From NCBI GenBank assembly GCA_036557665.1, contig DATBHG010000117.1:19128-83127 (forward strand): a DNA stretch of 64,000 nt, read 5' to 3'. Numbering within the stretch: the stretch's first letter is position 1; the number at the start of each line of letters is the position of its first letter. The stretch comes from VAZQ01 sp036557665 (lineage in GTDB: Bacteria; Pseudomonadota; Alphaproteobacteria; Rhizobiales; Xanthobacteraceae). Made by a program: the position numbers and the translations under genes. The notes beneath the pieces are model-generated. The model searched no databases and was not told the origin of the DNA. It was given only the letters and a program-made list of their open reading frames with translations. This document shows, in pieces, positions 8,715 to 17,564 of the stretch.

Positions 8715-9473
8715 ATGTTCTCCAGCAACCCTTTCACCCTCCTCTCGCAATCCATTCCTCCACTCGTCATGCAGATCTACGTGATCTTGATGATATTGGC
8801 GGTGGCGCTTGGAACCATGTTCGATCTCTGGCACAAGCGAAGCTGGGAGTTCTTTTCTCTGCGCAGGAAGAAAGCAGAGGCCGCCGCACAAAGGGAGCTT
8901 GCGGGCTGGGAGATCGCTTTCCTCGCGGCCAGAACCATGGGCAAGGAGGTCGCGACCTCGGGCGAATTCTGCAAATGGCAGAGGCAGGTCTCGCATCTGC
9001 TGATCATGTACGGTTTCGTCATCTACCTGGTCACCACCTTCCTGATGGTTTTCGTCTATCCGAGAGCCGCTCGCACGCCGGGCGCGGTGACGGCGCTGTG
9101 GAATATCGGCGCCCTGATGGTCCTCGCCGGCGGCTTATGGTTCTTCTTCGCCCTGAAGGTAAACGTCGCCCATGAAAAGCACTCGCCTTTGCGCCTGATC
9201 CGCGCCGACTTGTTCGTCGGAAGCCTGTTGGCAAGCGTTGCGTTCGGATTGCTGTGGCATCTCGTGCAAACTGCACATTGGGGCACCGCTGCAACCCTGG
9301 TCTTTTTGGCGTTTTACATCGCCTTCAGCACTTTGCTCTTCGTTTCGGTGCCGTGGTCGAAGTTCGCACACATGTTCTACAAGCCGGCGGCGGCTTTTCA
9401 GAAAAGGCTGGAGGAGGCAAGCGGCGCATCCGATCTCCCTGCGCCGGCCAAGACCAGCAACATCAAGGGATGA
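8715..9473 (+). CDS. aprM: APS reductase membrane anchor AprM
   Basis: A 252-residue membrane protein with about five helices (near 12-33, 95-117, 127-147, 162-185 and 190-212). Histidines lie at or near the membrane (SHLLIMYG, VAHEKHSP, WHLVQTAH) and could be heme ligands, as in NarI/DsrM-like anchors. AprM is the quinone-linked anchor that accompanies AprBA in many sulfur-oxidising bacteria that lack QmoABC. It would pass electrons from sulfite oxidation by AprBA to the quinone pool. The ATG at 8715 follows GGAG by nine bases. Its stop overlaps a candidate aprB ATG, so the three apr genes form one operon. Confidence 0.85.
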   Translation: MFSSNPFTLLSQSIPPLVMQIYVILMILAVALGTMFDLWHKRSWEFFSLRRKKAEAAAQRELAGWEIAFLAARTMGKEVATSGEFCKWQRQVSHLLIMYGFVIYLVTTFLMVFVYPRAARTPGAVTALWNIGALMVLAGGLWFFFALKVNVAHEKHSPLRLIRADLFVGSLLASVAFGLLWHLVQTAHWGTAATLVFLAFYIAFSTLLFVSVPWSKFAHMFYKPAAAFQKRLEEASGASDLPAPAKTSNIKG

Positions 9474-9478
9474 CGGGA

Positions 9479-9937
9479 ATGCCTACCTTTGCCGACATGA
9501 CGCGATGCGACGGCTGCGGAGAGTGCGTCGACATCTGTCCATCCGACATCATGCACATCGATCCGACATACAGGAGGGCTTACAACATCGAGCCGAACTT
9601 CTGCTGGGAATGCTACTCGTGCGTAAAAGCATGCCCGCAAAATGCCATAGACGTGCGCGGGTACGCGGACTTCGCGCCCATGGGCCACAAGGTTCGGGTT
9701 CGCAGGGAGAAGGAAAAGGGGTCCGTCTCCTGGAAGATCAAATATCGCGACGGACGGGTGAAGGAGTTCACGTTTCCCATCAGGACCACGCCCTGGGGCT
9801 CGATCAGGGGGCCGGGCGAGTATGAAGCACCCGATGCAAAGGGGTTCGGCTCGCCGCTTCTTTCACACGAGCCTACGGCGCTCAACGTGGCGTCGCTGCC
9901 GACGCTCGCGTCGGTGAGGGACCAACACAAAAAGTAG
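9479..9937 (+). CDS. aprB: Adenylylsulfate reductase beta subunit AprB
   Basis: A 152-residue iron-sulfur protein starting MPTFADMTRCDGCG, the family start. The eight cysteines for two [4Fe-4S] clusters are C10, C13, C16, C20 and C42, C45, C48, C52 (FCWECYSCVKACP). Downstream, FPIRTTPWGSI matches the conserved C-terminal arm that clasps AprA. AprB moves electrons between the FAD of AprA and the membrane anchor. An ATG nine bases earlier (9470) overlaps the aprM stop and would add three residues; the later ATG is chosen because the family begins with MPTF and AGGGA lies upstream. Confidence 0.92.
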   Translation: MPTFADMTRCDGCGECVDICPSDIMHIDPTYRRAYNIEPNFCWECYSCVKACPQNAIDVRGYADFAPMGHKVRVRREKEKGSVSWKIKYRDGRVKEFTFPIRTTPWGSIRGPGEYEAPDAKGFGSPLLSHEPTALNVASLPTLASVRDQHKK

Positions 9938-9950
9938 CAGGTGTGATCCG

Positions 9951-11804
9951 ATGGGGTTCTTTTCGTCCCGCAAAACGATAGCGGTGGATTGCGACGTTCT
10001 CATCATTGGCGGCGGTTTTGGCGGGTGCGGAGCCGCGTACGAATCCCGGTACTGGGGACGCGACCTGAAAATCGTCGTGGCCGAGAAGGCGAACATCGAG
10101 CGAAGCGGCGCGGTTGCGCACGGGCTTTCGGCGATCAATTGCTACATGGGCATGCAATGGGGGGAAAATCAGCCGGAAGATCACGTGCGCTATGCACGCG
10201 GCGATCTGATGGGCCTGGTAAGGGAGGATCTCGTCTACGACATCGCCCGTCACGTCGACTCCACCGTGCACAAGTTCGAGGAGTGGGGACTGCCGATAAT
10301 GAGAAACCCGGACACCGGGCGCTATCTGCGGGAAGGCAAGTGGCAGATCATGATCCACGGCGAGAGCTATAAGCCGATCGTGGCCGAAGCCGCCGCGAAG
10401 GCGGCCACCCAGGTCTATAACCGGATCATGGTGACGCATCTTCTGATGGACAGGACGCGTCCCAACAAGGTTGCCGGCGCGGTGGGATTCAGCGTGCGGA
10501 CCGGCGATTTCCATGTTTTCAGGGCGAAAGCGGTCATCGTCGCCGCAGGCGGCGCTTCCCATATCTACCGCCCGAGAGCGATCGGGGAGGGCATGGGAAG
10601 AACCTGGTACGCGCCCTGGAGCAGCGCATCCGCCTATGGTCTTCTGATCGAGGCAGGCGCCAAGATGATCCAGATGGAGAACAAGATCGTTCTCTGTCGG
10701 TTCAAGGACGGCTACGGCCCCGTCGGCGCCTGGTTCCTGCTTCTCAAGTCGCATGCCACCAACGCTTACGGAGAGAATTACGAGATAACGCGCTTCGACG
10801 AGATCAAGGCTCTTGTCGGCAAGTACGCCGACATCAAGCCGATGCCGACCTGCTTGCGAAACCATGCCATGCTGGAGGAGATGAAGGCCGGCAGAGGACC
10901 CATCTACATGCATACCCAGCAGGTGCTCGACACTTGGGAGAAGGAGGAGATCGGCTGGGAAGATTTTCTCGACATGACCATCGGCCAAGCGGTCGTCTGG
11001 GCGTCACAGAACATCGACCCGAAGGAAAGGGCGTCCGAGCTGACCACCTCCGAACCCTACGTCATGGGCTCCCATGCTACCTGCTCCGGCGCATGGGCGA
11101 GCGGTCCCGATGACTGCGCGCCAGGCGACTACCACTGGGGCTATAACCGGATGACGACCCTGGAAGGACTCTTCGGGGCTGGTGACACGATAGGCGGCTC
11201 TGCCCACAAGTTCTCCTCCGGCTCCTTCACCGAAGGAAGGATCGCGGGCAAATCAGCGGTCAAGTATGTGATGGATCTGAAAGGAGCCGCCCCCGAGGTC
11301 GACGAGCAGCGGGTCGAGGAGCTCGCGAGGAGGATTTTCAAGCCGCTGGAAACCTATAAGATAGGCCGAAACGAGATCGTTGCCGGGACGGTCTCGCCGA
11401 ACTACCTGCTCCCGCTGCATGGCCTGCAGAGGCTGGAAAAGCTGATGGACGAATATGTCGGCGGCTACACGACCTACTACACGACCAACGAGCACTTGTT
11501 GAACCGCGGCATGGAGCTTCTGGGGATGCTCAAGGAGGACCTGGAGCACCTCGGGGCCGAGGACCTCCACCAGCTGCAGCGGGCCTGGGAGCTGCATCAT
11601 CGGGTCCTTACCTCGGAATCGGTGGCCCGACATACGCTGTTTCGTCAGGAAACCCGTTGGCCTGGCTACTACTACCGCGCCGACCATCCTAAGCTGGACG
11701 ATGCCGAGTGGCACGTTTTCACCGGCTCCGAATACGACGCCAGGACCGGCGAGTGGAGCATGAGCAAGCTGCCGGTACACCACATCCTGCAGTGGGCGAT
11801 GTGA
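9951..11804 (+). CDS. aprA: Adenylylsulfate reductase alpha subunit AprA
   Basis: A 617-residue flavoprotein of the fumarate reductase/succinate dehydrogenase type. The FAD-binding GGGFGGCGAA is at 20-29, followed by AHGLSAINCYMG, and a FSSGSFTEGRIAGKSAVKYV segment near the end of the FAD domain. Length and sequence fit AprA, which joins sulfite and AMP to APS in sulfur oxidisers, or the reverse in reducers. Given Sat, AprM, sulfite exporters and a sulfonate monooxygenase nearby, and no dissimilatory sulfite reductase or QmoABC in view, the oxidative direction is favoured. It is 13 bases after aprB with AGGTGTGA as ribosome site. Confidence 0.95.
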   Translation: MGFFSSRKTIAVDCDVLIIGGGFGGCGAAYESRYWGRDLKIVVAEKANIERSGAVAHGLSAINCYMGMQWGENQPEDHVRYARGDLMGLVREDLVYDIARHVDSTVHKFEEWGLPIMRNPDTGRYLREGKWQIMIHGESYKPIVAEAAAKAATQVYNRIMVTHLLMDRTRPNKVAGAVGFSVRTGDFHVFRAKAVIVAAGGASHIYRPRAIGEGMGRTWYAPWSSASAYGLLIEAGAKMIQMENKIVLCRFKDGYGPVGAWFLLLKSHATNAYGENYEITRFDEIKALVGKYADIKPMPTCLRNHAMLEEMKAGRGPIYMHTQQVLDTWEKEEIGWEDFLDMTIGQAVVWASQNIDPKERASELTTSEPYVMGSHATCSGAWASGPDDCAPGDYHWGYNRMTTLEGLFGAGDTIGGSAHKFSSGSFTEGRIAGKSAVKYVMDLKGAAPEVDEQRVEELARRIFKPLETYKIGRNEIVAGTVSPNYLLPLHGLQRLEKLMDEYVGGYTTYYTTNEHLLNRGMELLGMLKEDLEHLGAEDLHQLQRAWELHHRVLTSESVARHTLFRQETRWPGYYYRADHPKLDDAEWHVFTGSEYDARTGEWSMSKLPVHHILQWAM

Positions 11805-11940
11805 TCTTATCTTGCCCGCGCGGTTGGGGGGCAGTGACACACGTGGAGGGCTCACGCTGATATAGCTCTGCCCTCAAGAGGTCGAGGTGAATTGCCTGCG
11901 CAATTGACCAACGACCCGGATTGATAAGAAGGGGAGGATC

Positions 11941-13389
11941 ATGAATGGTAAAAGCCAAGGCCTCAGCGAAGACCTGCTGGCGCTGATCATCGGGCTCGTC
12001 ATCTTTGTCCTGGCGCTCGGCTTGCTCGGAGGCGCAGACCTGCTGGGCTGGGTGGTCACCACGGCGGTATGGACCGACCTGAGCAAGGCGTTGTCGCCGA
12101 TATCGAAAGCTTATGCCGGCTTAGGCGGTTTCGGCTCTCTCGTTGCGACCTACGTCGGGTTGCTGGTGCTGATGACGGCAGGCGCGGCGGTTCTGCGTGC
12201 CGACGTAAGACGCTTTGCCCTCGCCTTCACCGCGGTCTTCTGGATCAGCTACGCCTGCTGGATACACGGCAGCTACGCCAATTTCGCGGTGAACACGCCG
12301 GGCGACATGCAGAAATTCGGCATCAGCTGGTCCCTGAAGCTCACATCCGAGGGCGGTTTTATCGTTGCTCTGATCGTGGGACTCATCGTGGGCAATTTTC
12401 TGCCCGGGCTCGCCGCATGGATGAAGGAGGCGATCCGGCCGGAAATGTACATCAAGATCGCCATCGTCCTTCTTGGCGGCTTTCTCGGGATTGTCTCGGC
12501 AGAAAAGTTGAGCCTGGCGACCTCGCTCATGTTTCTCGGGCTGGCGTCGATCATCGTCGCTTATCTGATATTCTGGGCAGTGGTGTATTACGTCGCACGC
12601 GTCTGGTTCAAATTCAGCCGGGAATGGGCTGCCCCCTTGGCGTCGGGCATCTCCGTGTGCGGCGTTTCGGCGGCGATCGCGACGGGAGGCGCCATTCGCG
12701 CGCGTCCCGTCGTGCCGATCATGGTGTCCTCCCTCGTGGTGGTGTTCGCGGTGGTGGAGCTGCTTGTTCTCCCGTTTGCAGCCGCCTATTTTCTCGAGCA
12801 GCAGCCGATGGCCGCGGGGGCATGGATGGCGCTTTCGGTCAAGACCGACGGCGCGGCAGTCGCCAGCGGCGGCATCACCGAGGCGCTGATCCTGGCCAGG
12901 GCCGCGGCGCAAGGGATCAAGTACCAGCCGGGCTGGATTCTCGGAACAGCCGCGACCCTGAAGGTGTTCATCGACATCTTCATCGGCGTATGGGCTTTCC
13001 TGCTGGCTTGGATCTGGACCAAGCATATCGACGTACGCAAGGGCGAGACGGTGAGGGTCGCGGAAATCTGGGAGCGCTTCCCCAAGTTCATCATCGGCTA
13101 CGTGGTGACGTTTCTCATCGTCCTGCTCATGGCGCTCGCGGGCTCGCCTGCGCTCACGGCGCAAGTCAAGGCCGCGATGCTCGAGGCCAACGCCTTCCGC
13201 GGGATCTTCTTCGTGCTGACGTTCTTCACGATCGGCGTTATGAGCAATTTCCGGCAGCTCTGGGCGGAGGGCATCGGCCGACTGGCGGCGGTCTATCTGC
13301 TGTCACTGTTCGGATTTGTAATCTGGGTCGGGCTGGCCATCTCGCTGGTCTTTTTCGCCGGCGTGAAGCCGCCGCTGGTCGCGGGCTGA
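11941..13389 (+). CDS. YeiH-type putative sulfate/sulfite exporter, long form
   Basis: A 482-residue membrane protein of the YeiH (UPF0324, Cons_hypoth698) family. Ten or more hydrophobic segments are visible, with family segments IVLLGGFLGIV (about 178-190), ASGISVCGVSAAIATGGAI (about 236-254) and FFTIGVMSNFRQLWAEG near the end. Most YeiH proteins have about 340 residues; this one carries extra N-terminal helices and a long central insertion. The family is linked to export of sulfate, sulfite or taurine-derived anions. Position directly after aprA and just before the sulfonate oxygenase fits anion efflux. The ribosome site GGGGAGG is strong. Confidence 0.8.
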   Translation: MNGKSQGLSEDLLALIIGLVIFVLALGLLGGADLLGWVVTTAVWTDLSKALSPISKAYAGLGGFGSLVATYVGLLVLMTAGAAVLRADVRRFALAFTAVFWISYACWIHGSYANFAVNTPGDMQKFGISWSLKLTSEGGFIVALIVGLIVGNFLPGLAAWMKEAIRPEMYIKIAIVLLGGFLGIVSAEKLSLATSLMFLGLASIIVAYLIFWAVVYYVARVWFKFSREWAAPLASGISVCGVSAAIATGGAIRARPVVPIMVSSLVVVFAVVELLVLPFAAAYFLEQQPMAAGAWMALSVKTDGAAVASGGITEALILARAAAQGIKYQPGWILGTAATLKVFIDIFIGVWAFLLAWIWTKHIDVRKGETVRVAEIWERFPKFIIGYVVTFLIVLLMALAGSPALTAQVKAAMLEANAFRGIFFVLTFFTIGVMSNFRQLWAEGIGRLAAVYLLSLFGFVIWVGLAISLVFFAGVKPPLVAG

Positions 13390-13401
13390 TAAGGAGAGAT
13401 C

Positions 13402-13554
13402 ATGTCGCAACAGGAACCCAAGCTCGCCGATGAAATGGGCAGGATGGCCTACGAGCCGCTCCTGCCGGTGGAGAAGAGGCTGATCACCTGGAGCCTTGCA
13501 ATCGGGATTGTGCTTCTGGTGGTGCTCGCGGTGATCAGCCGGCTGTTGATCTGA
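13402..13554 (+). CDS. Small single-TM protein coupled to YeiH-type exporter
   Basis: A 50-residue protein starting MSQQEPKLADEMGRM. It has a hydrophilic first half (about 1-28, with a PLLPVEKRL stretch) and one membrane helix (about 29-49, ITWSLAIGIVLLVVLAVISR). The ATG has a near-ideal AAGGAGAG ribosome site and lies 12 bases after the exporter stop, so it is very likely translated. It has no recognisable domain. Its place suggests a small accessory or stabilising subunit of the YeiH-type carrier; that is inference. Confidence 0.7.
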   Translation: MSQQEPKLADEMGRMAYEPLLPVEKRLITWSLAIGIVLLVVLAVISRLLI

Positions 13555-13683
13555 GGGCCGATAGGGCCGAACTATGGCAATATGCAGCGCATCGATTTTC
13601 ACGCTGCGAGCGACAGCGGCTATAATGGCTTGGTATACTAGCCGGACCTATCTTGTGCCGGCAAAGCACCCGCGGAGCTCGCC

Positions 13684-14910
13684 ATGACCATGGACATGGG
13701 CAAGGCTTACGATATCGGCGAAGCCATCCCGTATGTCGACAGCCGAATCTACAGCGATCGGAGCATCTTCGAGGAAGAGGTCGAGAGCATCTGGAAAAAA
13801 GTCTGGCTCGCCACGGTGCATGAATCGGAGCTGCCCGATCCGCTGGATTTTCGCACCATGACGCTTGCGCGCGAGCCGATAGTCATCGTGCGCGGCACGG
13901 ACAAGAAGGTGCGTGCTTTCCTCAACGTGTGCCCGCATCGCGGCAACCTGATCCTGCGGCAACCATCAGGCAGTCTGACCGTCGCCGAGCCGTCCGGCAA
14001 CGCCAATCACATGACGTGCATGTTCCACGCCTGGCAATACGACTGCTTCGGCAGATGCGTCGATATCCCCCGGGCGAAGGCGGGCTATCAGGATCGGCTC
14101 AGGAAGGAGGACATCTCGCTCAAGGAGCTGCCGTGCGAGGTTGCGTACGGCGGATTCGTCTGGCTATCGCTGGACAGCAATGTCGGGCCGCTTTCCGACT
14201 ACATAGGCGAGGCCTTCGACATCATGAAACAGGAGCTCGATACCGAGCCGCTCGCGGTCTTCCATTATCACAAGGCGATCATTCCTAGTAACTATAAGCT
14301 GTGGCACGACACCAACAGCGAATTCTACCACGATTACATGCACTATTTTAACCGCGCCACCAGCATGCAACAGAAGGGCTATTTCGAGCGGCAGTACACG
14401 GCTTTTCCCAATGGGCACTGCACGGTGGGCTCGATGGAGGTGAAATACGACGCGTACCAGGGAGCAGCGGACCGGATCCTGTCATTTCCCGGCATGCCCC
14501 GGAACGGCTGGAAGATGGTCGATTTGTTTCCAGGCGCGACCTTCAACATCCGCGGATCCTCTTTGCGCGTCGATACCATGACCCCGCTGGGCCCCGACCG
14601 CGTCATGATCGAATTTCGGGGCCTGGGGCTCAAGCGCGACACGACGGAGGAGCAAGAGCAGCGCGTGCGCGACCACAACACGATTTGGGGGCCGTTCGGG
14701 CGCAATCTGCACGAGGACCTGCTGGGTATCACAGGACAAGGCGTGGGAATGCAGCCGGGCTCGATGCCGCGGCGCATCCTGCATGGCAGGCGGGAAAACA
14801 ATTCGATCCACGACGAGATCGGGATGCGACACTTCTACCACGAATGGTCGCGCCGCATGGGGCGCTCGCCCAGCGACCCATTCGCGGAACTGCCCGTAGC
14901 GGCCGAATAG
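13684..14910 (+). CDS. msmA: Methanesulfonate monooxygenase alpha subunit (MsmA-like)
   Basis: A 408-residue Rieske non-heme iron oxygenase alpha subunit. The Rieske ligands are C83-P-H85 and C112-M-F-H115, so 26 residues lie between H85 and C112. Most ring-hydroxylating oxygenases have 15-17; the 26-residue spacing is the published hallmark of methanesulfonate monooxygenase MsmA. The mononuclear iron ligands are probably H216 and H220 (EFYHDYMH) with D345 (NLHED). The enzyme would use O2 and NADH to release sulfite and formaldehyde from methanesulfonate. The beta subunit and Rieske ferredoxin follow on the same strand. A related sulfonate substrate cannot be excluded. Confidence 0.82.
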   Translation: MTMDMGKAYDIGEAIPYVDSRIYSDRSIFEEEVESIWKKVWLATVHESELPDPLDFRTMTLAREPIVIVRGTDKKVRAFLNVCPHRGNLILRQPSGSLTVAEPSGNANHMTCMFHAWQYDCFGRCVDIPRAKAGYQDRLRKEDISLKELPCEVAYGGFVWLSLDSNVGPLSDYIGEAFDIMKQELDTEPLAVFHYHKAIIPSNYKLWHDTNSEFYHDYMHYFNRATSMQQKGYFERQYTAFPNGHCTVGSMEVKYDAYQGAADRILSFPGMPRNGWKMVDLFPGATFNIRGSSLRVDTMTPLGPDRVMIEFRGLGLKRDTTEEQEQRVRDHNTIWGPFGRNLHEDLLGITGQGVGMQPGSMPRRILHGRRENNSIHDEIGMRHFYHEWSRRMGRSPSDPFAELPVAAE

Positions 14911-14940
14911 TTCGGCAAGAACGAGGGCGGCAGGTCGGTC

Positions 14941-15450
14941 ATGAACATCCTGGCCAAACCCGAGCTGAAATCGCTGGACCAAGCCATTCGCGAGACCATC
15001 TATCGCGCGTGTCTCCTGCTCGACGAGGAGAAGTTCCTGGACTGGCTCTCCTTGTGCGCTGCCGACTTCAACTATCGCATTACGACATACAGCCCCGAGA
15101 TCCGCCGGCAGATGACCTGGTACGAGCAGGATGCAGCGGGGCTGCGGGCCATGGTGGAGATGCTGCCGAAGCACAACACCGATCACGGCCGGCTGACCAG
15201 GCATGTGAGCGTATACACGGTGGAGGCAGAAGGCTCGCAAAGCGAGGCCAAAGCCATATCCTCTTTTGCGTGCTACCGGACCATGCTCGACGGCATTAAC
15301 TCGCACATCGATTCGGGCGAGACGCAGCTGTTCCTGATCGGCAAATATCATGACCGGTTCCGGATCGACGATGATGGTCCACGCTTCGTCGAGCGCAACG
15401 TGCTCTTGGACACACGCCGGCTCGACAAGGGATCGCACTACCCGATCTGA
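14941..15450 (+). CDS. msmB: Methanesulfonate monooxygenase beta subunit (MsmB-like)
   Basis: A 169-residue small subunit of the ring-hydroxylating oxygenase beta family (SnoaL/NTF2-like fold). Visible are the N-terminal helix AIRETIYRACLLLDEEKFLDWL, the acidic sheet start DFNYRIT, and the C-terminal DRFRIDDDGPRFVERNVLLDT segment typical of beta subunits. It gives structure to the oxygenase hexamer and carries no metal. It starts 30 bases after msmA, behind a GGCAGG sequence, and is transcribed with it. Identity as MsmB rests on its pairing with the X26-type alpha subunit. Confidence 0.8.
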   Translation: MNILAKPELKSLDQAIRETIYRACLLLDEEKFLDWLSLCAADFNYRITTYSPEIRRQMTWYEQDAAGLRAMVEMLPKHNTDHGRLTRHVSVYTVEAEGSQSEAKAISSFACYRTMLDGINSHIDSGETQLFLIGKYHDRFRIDDDGPRFVERNVLLDTRRLDKGSHYPI

Positions 15451-15493
15451 GGCCGGCCGCGTCGATCGACCAAAGCCGAAAAGGAGCTGGCAC

Positions 15494-15829
15494 TTGGGTT
15501 GGCAGAGGCTTTGCTCTGCACACGAGGTTACGAGCGGAGGGCTCACCCCCGCCGAAATTCAGGGCGTGAAAGTGCTGGTCACCCGGATCGCCGATGAATT
15601 CGTGGCGTTTCCCCCTCTTTGTCCGCACATGGCGGAGTCTCTGGAGGTTTCCGGGGTCTGCTCGGATGACATGCTGACCTGCACCAAGCATATCTGGCAG
15701 TGGGACCTGCGAACCGGAGAAGCAAGAGGGGAAGCCGAGAAGCCGCTGCTGCGGTATCCGGTCCGGCTGCAGGACGGCGAGCTGTGGATCGATTTCGAGC
15801 GCGAGCTCGTCTACGACCATGACGATTGA
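15494..15829 (+). CDS. msmC: Rieske ferredoxin (MsmC-like)
   Basis: A 111-residue soluble Rieske ferredoxin. Its ligands are C43-P-H45 and C63-T-K-H66, with 17 residues between H45 and C63, the ordinary spacing, in contrast to the alpha subunit. It would carry electrons from the flavin reductase to the oxygenase. The start is taken as TTG at 15494 because AAGGAG lies seven bases upstream and the fold begins there (GWQRLCSAHEV); there is no ATG near. The matching reductase is probably the gene on the other strand at 18059-19153. Confidence 0.82.
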   Translation: MGWQRLCSAHEVTSGGLTPAEIQGVKVLVTRIADEFVAFPPLCPHMAESLEVSGVCSDDMLTCTKHIWQWDLRTGEARGEAEKPLLRYPVRLQDGELWIDFERELVYDHDD

Positions 15830-16188
15830 GAATGATACCTGCAAAGGCCAGCACAAACCGGCTTGCAGTCGAAGGATTGTGGTGCGCCTTTGAAACTTCC
15901 ATCATACCCGCAGCGTCCTCTCCCGTGAGCGGCCCTGGAGCTCCCAGTCAATTCGCAGTCCTCTATTGATAGCTGCCGCTATTCCTCAGATAGATTTCGC
16001 CTCTAATCGACCGGCTGCAAACGCACTCCTCTGTTTGCTGTATTGTTTTACACACGGGCGCAAATCGGGTATCACGGTTCGGCTCTGAGCTGGGCCTCAC
16101 TCCAGCATGCTAAAGTAGCGAGTCTCGATAACATCAGAATACACGGGCGGGGCAGATCAGCCGTTGCTCGCAGGGAAGGAAAGCGCAC
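15830..16188. promoter_or_regulatory. Gene-free stretch before the MFS carrier
   Basis: This 359-base stretch has no convincing reading frame. It is locally richer in A and T than its surroundings around 15955-16060, as expected for a promoter for the MFS gene, and may also hold the msmABC transcription end. I could not name specific promoter boxes or operators. Confidence 0.35.
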
Positions 16189-17511
16189 ATGAGCGAACAG
16201 GTACTTACTCCCAGTGGCGGCATGCGATCGCAAGTTCTGACTGGCGGCTCTGCAAGCACTGCTGCAGACGCCAAGCATATCCACATACCATTTCGTGAAG
16301 CGTTGCTCGTCGCATTGGCAGCGGGACTCGGTTACGGCTTTGACGCATATGCAGTGAATATATTTGGGATGTTGGCTCCCACGCTCGCACATGATCTCGA
16401 CGTCACGATCAAGACCATCGGGCTCATCGGATCGATTTTCCTTGTCGGTTACACCATCGGAACGATCGGCTTCGGCATATTGGCCGATCGTATCGGCCGG
16501 CGAGACGCGCTCGGCTGGTCCATCATCCTCTATGGGCTTACGACGGCACTTGGCGGACTGACGAAAAATCTTGTTGCTTTCACCGCGCTGCGTTTCTTGA
16601 CTGGCGTAGGCGGTGCGGGCGAGCTTGCGGTGGGGGCGCCTTATACGGCTGAGATGTTCCCCGCCAAAGTCCGGGCGCTCGGCACCGGCGGAATCATGTT
16701 CTCGCTCTACTCTGCCGGCTATATCGTTGCGGCGATCGCAGCCTTGGTGATCGTGCCGCGCTACGGCTGGCAGGCGACCTTTTTGTTCGCGATCGTGCCC
16801 GCGGTCCTCGTTTTCGCGCTCCGGCGCATCATACAGGAGTCCGTGCGCTTCAAGCACGCGAAGGCGGAAGTCGAGAGGCTGGTGCGCGAGGAGGGCATTC
16901 GTCATCCGCGCGTGAACATCTGGTCCATACCGGGCGCGAAGAAGCGTATCGTGATCGGCTGGCTCCTGTATGTACCGAATGCCTGCGGTTACTGGGGCAT
17001 CACGGTCTTCCTCACGACCTTCATGGTACAGAAATTCCATCTTACGCTGGCGGACGCGATCTATTACGCCATGTTGTTCTACATCGTGCAGTTCTTTCTT
17101 GCTTATGCGGGAACAGGATTGTCCGACCTGATAGGACGCCGGCCAGCGGGTATCCTCGGCGCACTGATCATGATCGGTTGCACGATCGTTGCCTCGACGA
17201 CCGATTCATTTACGACGTTCGCCATCTTTGGCGCCGTCATGATCGGAATGTTGGGTTGGCTATGGGGGATCGGCGACACTTATCTGAGCGAATTTTTCCG
17301 TACGACGTTGCGCGGTACCGGTTTCGGCATCATGGTGGGCGGCGGCCGTGTAGCCTCCATCTTCGCGCCCTACCTTGTCGGCTGGGGTATCGCCGCGTTC
17401 GGCCCGAGCATTCCGTTCGCGGCGACCGCGGCGCTTTGGATCGGGACGATCATCGGCTACGCCATCGGGCCCGAAACGTCCGGCCGCGAGCTCGAGGAAG
17501 TCCAGCTCTGA
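16189..17511 (+). CDS. MFS transporter, possible sulfonate/organic acid carrier
   Basis: A 440-residue 12-helix major facilitator. The loop 2-3 signature GILADRIGRRDALG and the RFLTGVGGAGELAVGAPY segment of helices 4-5 are of the sugar/aromatic-acid (SP/AAHS) type, with the second-half repeat DLIGRRPAGILG. A GGGAAGGA ribosome site precedes the ATG. It lies between the msmABC genes and the reductase cassette, so it may import the sulfonate substrate in place of the ABC importer found in known methanesulfonate users. The substrate is inferred from context. Confidence 0.75.
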   Translation: MSEQVLTPSGGMRSQVLTGGSASTAADAKHIHIPFREALLVALAAGLGYGFDAYAVNIFGMLAPTLAHDLDVTIKTIGLIGSIFLVGYTIGTIGFGILADRIGRRDALGWSIILYGLTTALGGLTKNLVAFTALRFLTGVGGAGELAVGAPYTAEMFPAKVRALGTGGIMFSLYSAGYIVAAIAALVIVPRYGWQATFLFAIVPAVLVFALRRIIQESVRFKHAKAEVERLVREEGIRHPRVNIWSIPGAKKRIVIGWLLYVPNACGYWGITVFLTTFMVQKFHLTLADAIYYAMLFYIVQFFLAYAGTGLSDLIGRRPAGILGALIMIGCTIVASTTDSFTTFAIFGAVMIGMLGWLWGIGDTYLSEFFRTTLRGTGFGIMVGGGRVASIFAPYLVGWGIAAFGPSIPFAATAALWIGTIIGYAIGPETSGRELEEVQL

Positions 17512-17519
17512 TCTTGGCC

Positions 17520-17549
17520 GACGGTTCTCCACTGCCCAGGAGAGCCGTC
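17520..17549. terminator. Hairpin between convergent genes
   Basis: GACGGTTCTCC (17520-17530) pairs with GGAGAGCCGTC (17539-17549) through one G-T pair, with an 8-base loop. It sits between the MFS gene and the convergent cNMP-binding gene and could end transcripts from both sides. No clear T-tract follows. Confidence 0.45.
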
Positions 17550-17564
17550 GTCCACTCTGGCTGA

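Noticed and set aside
12069..13433. A 454-codon frame overlapping the YeiH-type exporter in another phase
   Set aside because: Composition is dominated by arginine and glycine with no membrane segments, while the exporter frame is a typical membrane protein.
15488..15503. A sigma-54-like TGGCAC-N5-TTGG sequence near the msmC start
   Set aside because: The -12 element is TTGG, not TTGC, and the sequence spans the ribosome site and start of msmC inside the operon.
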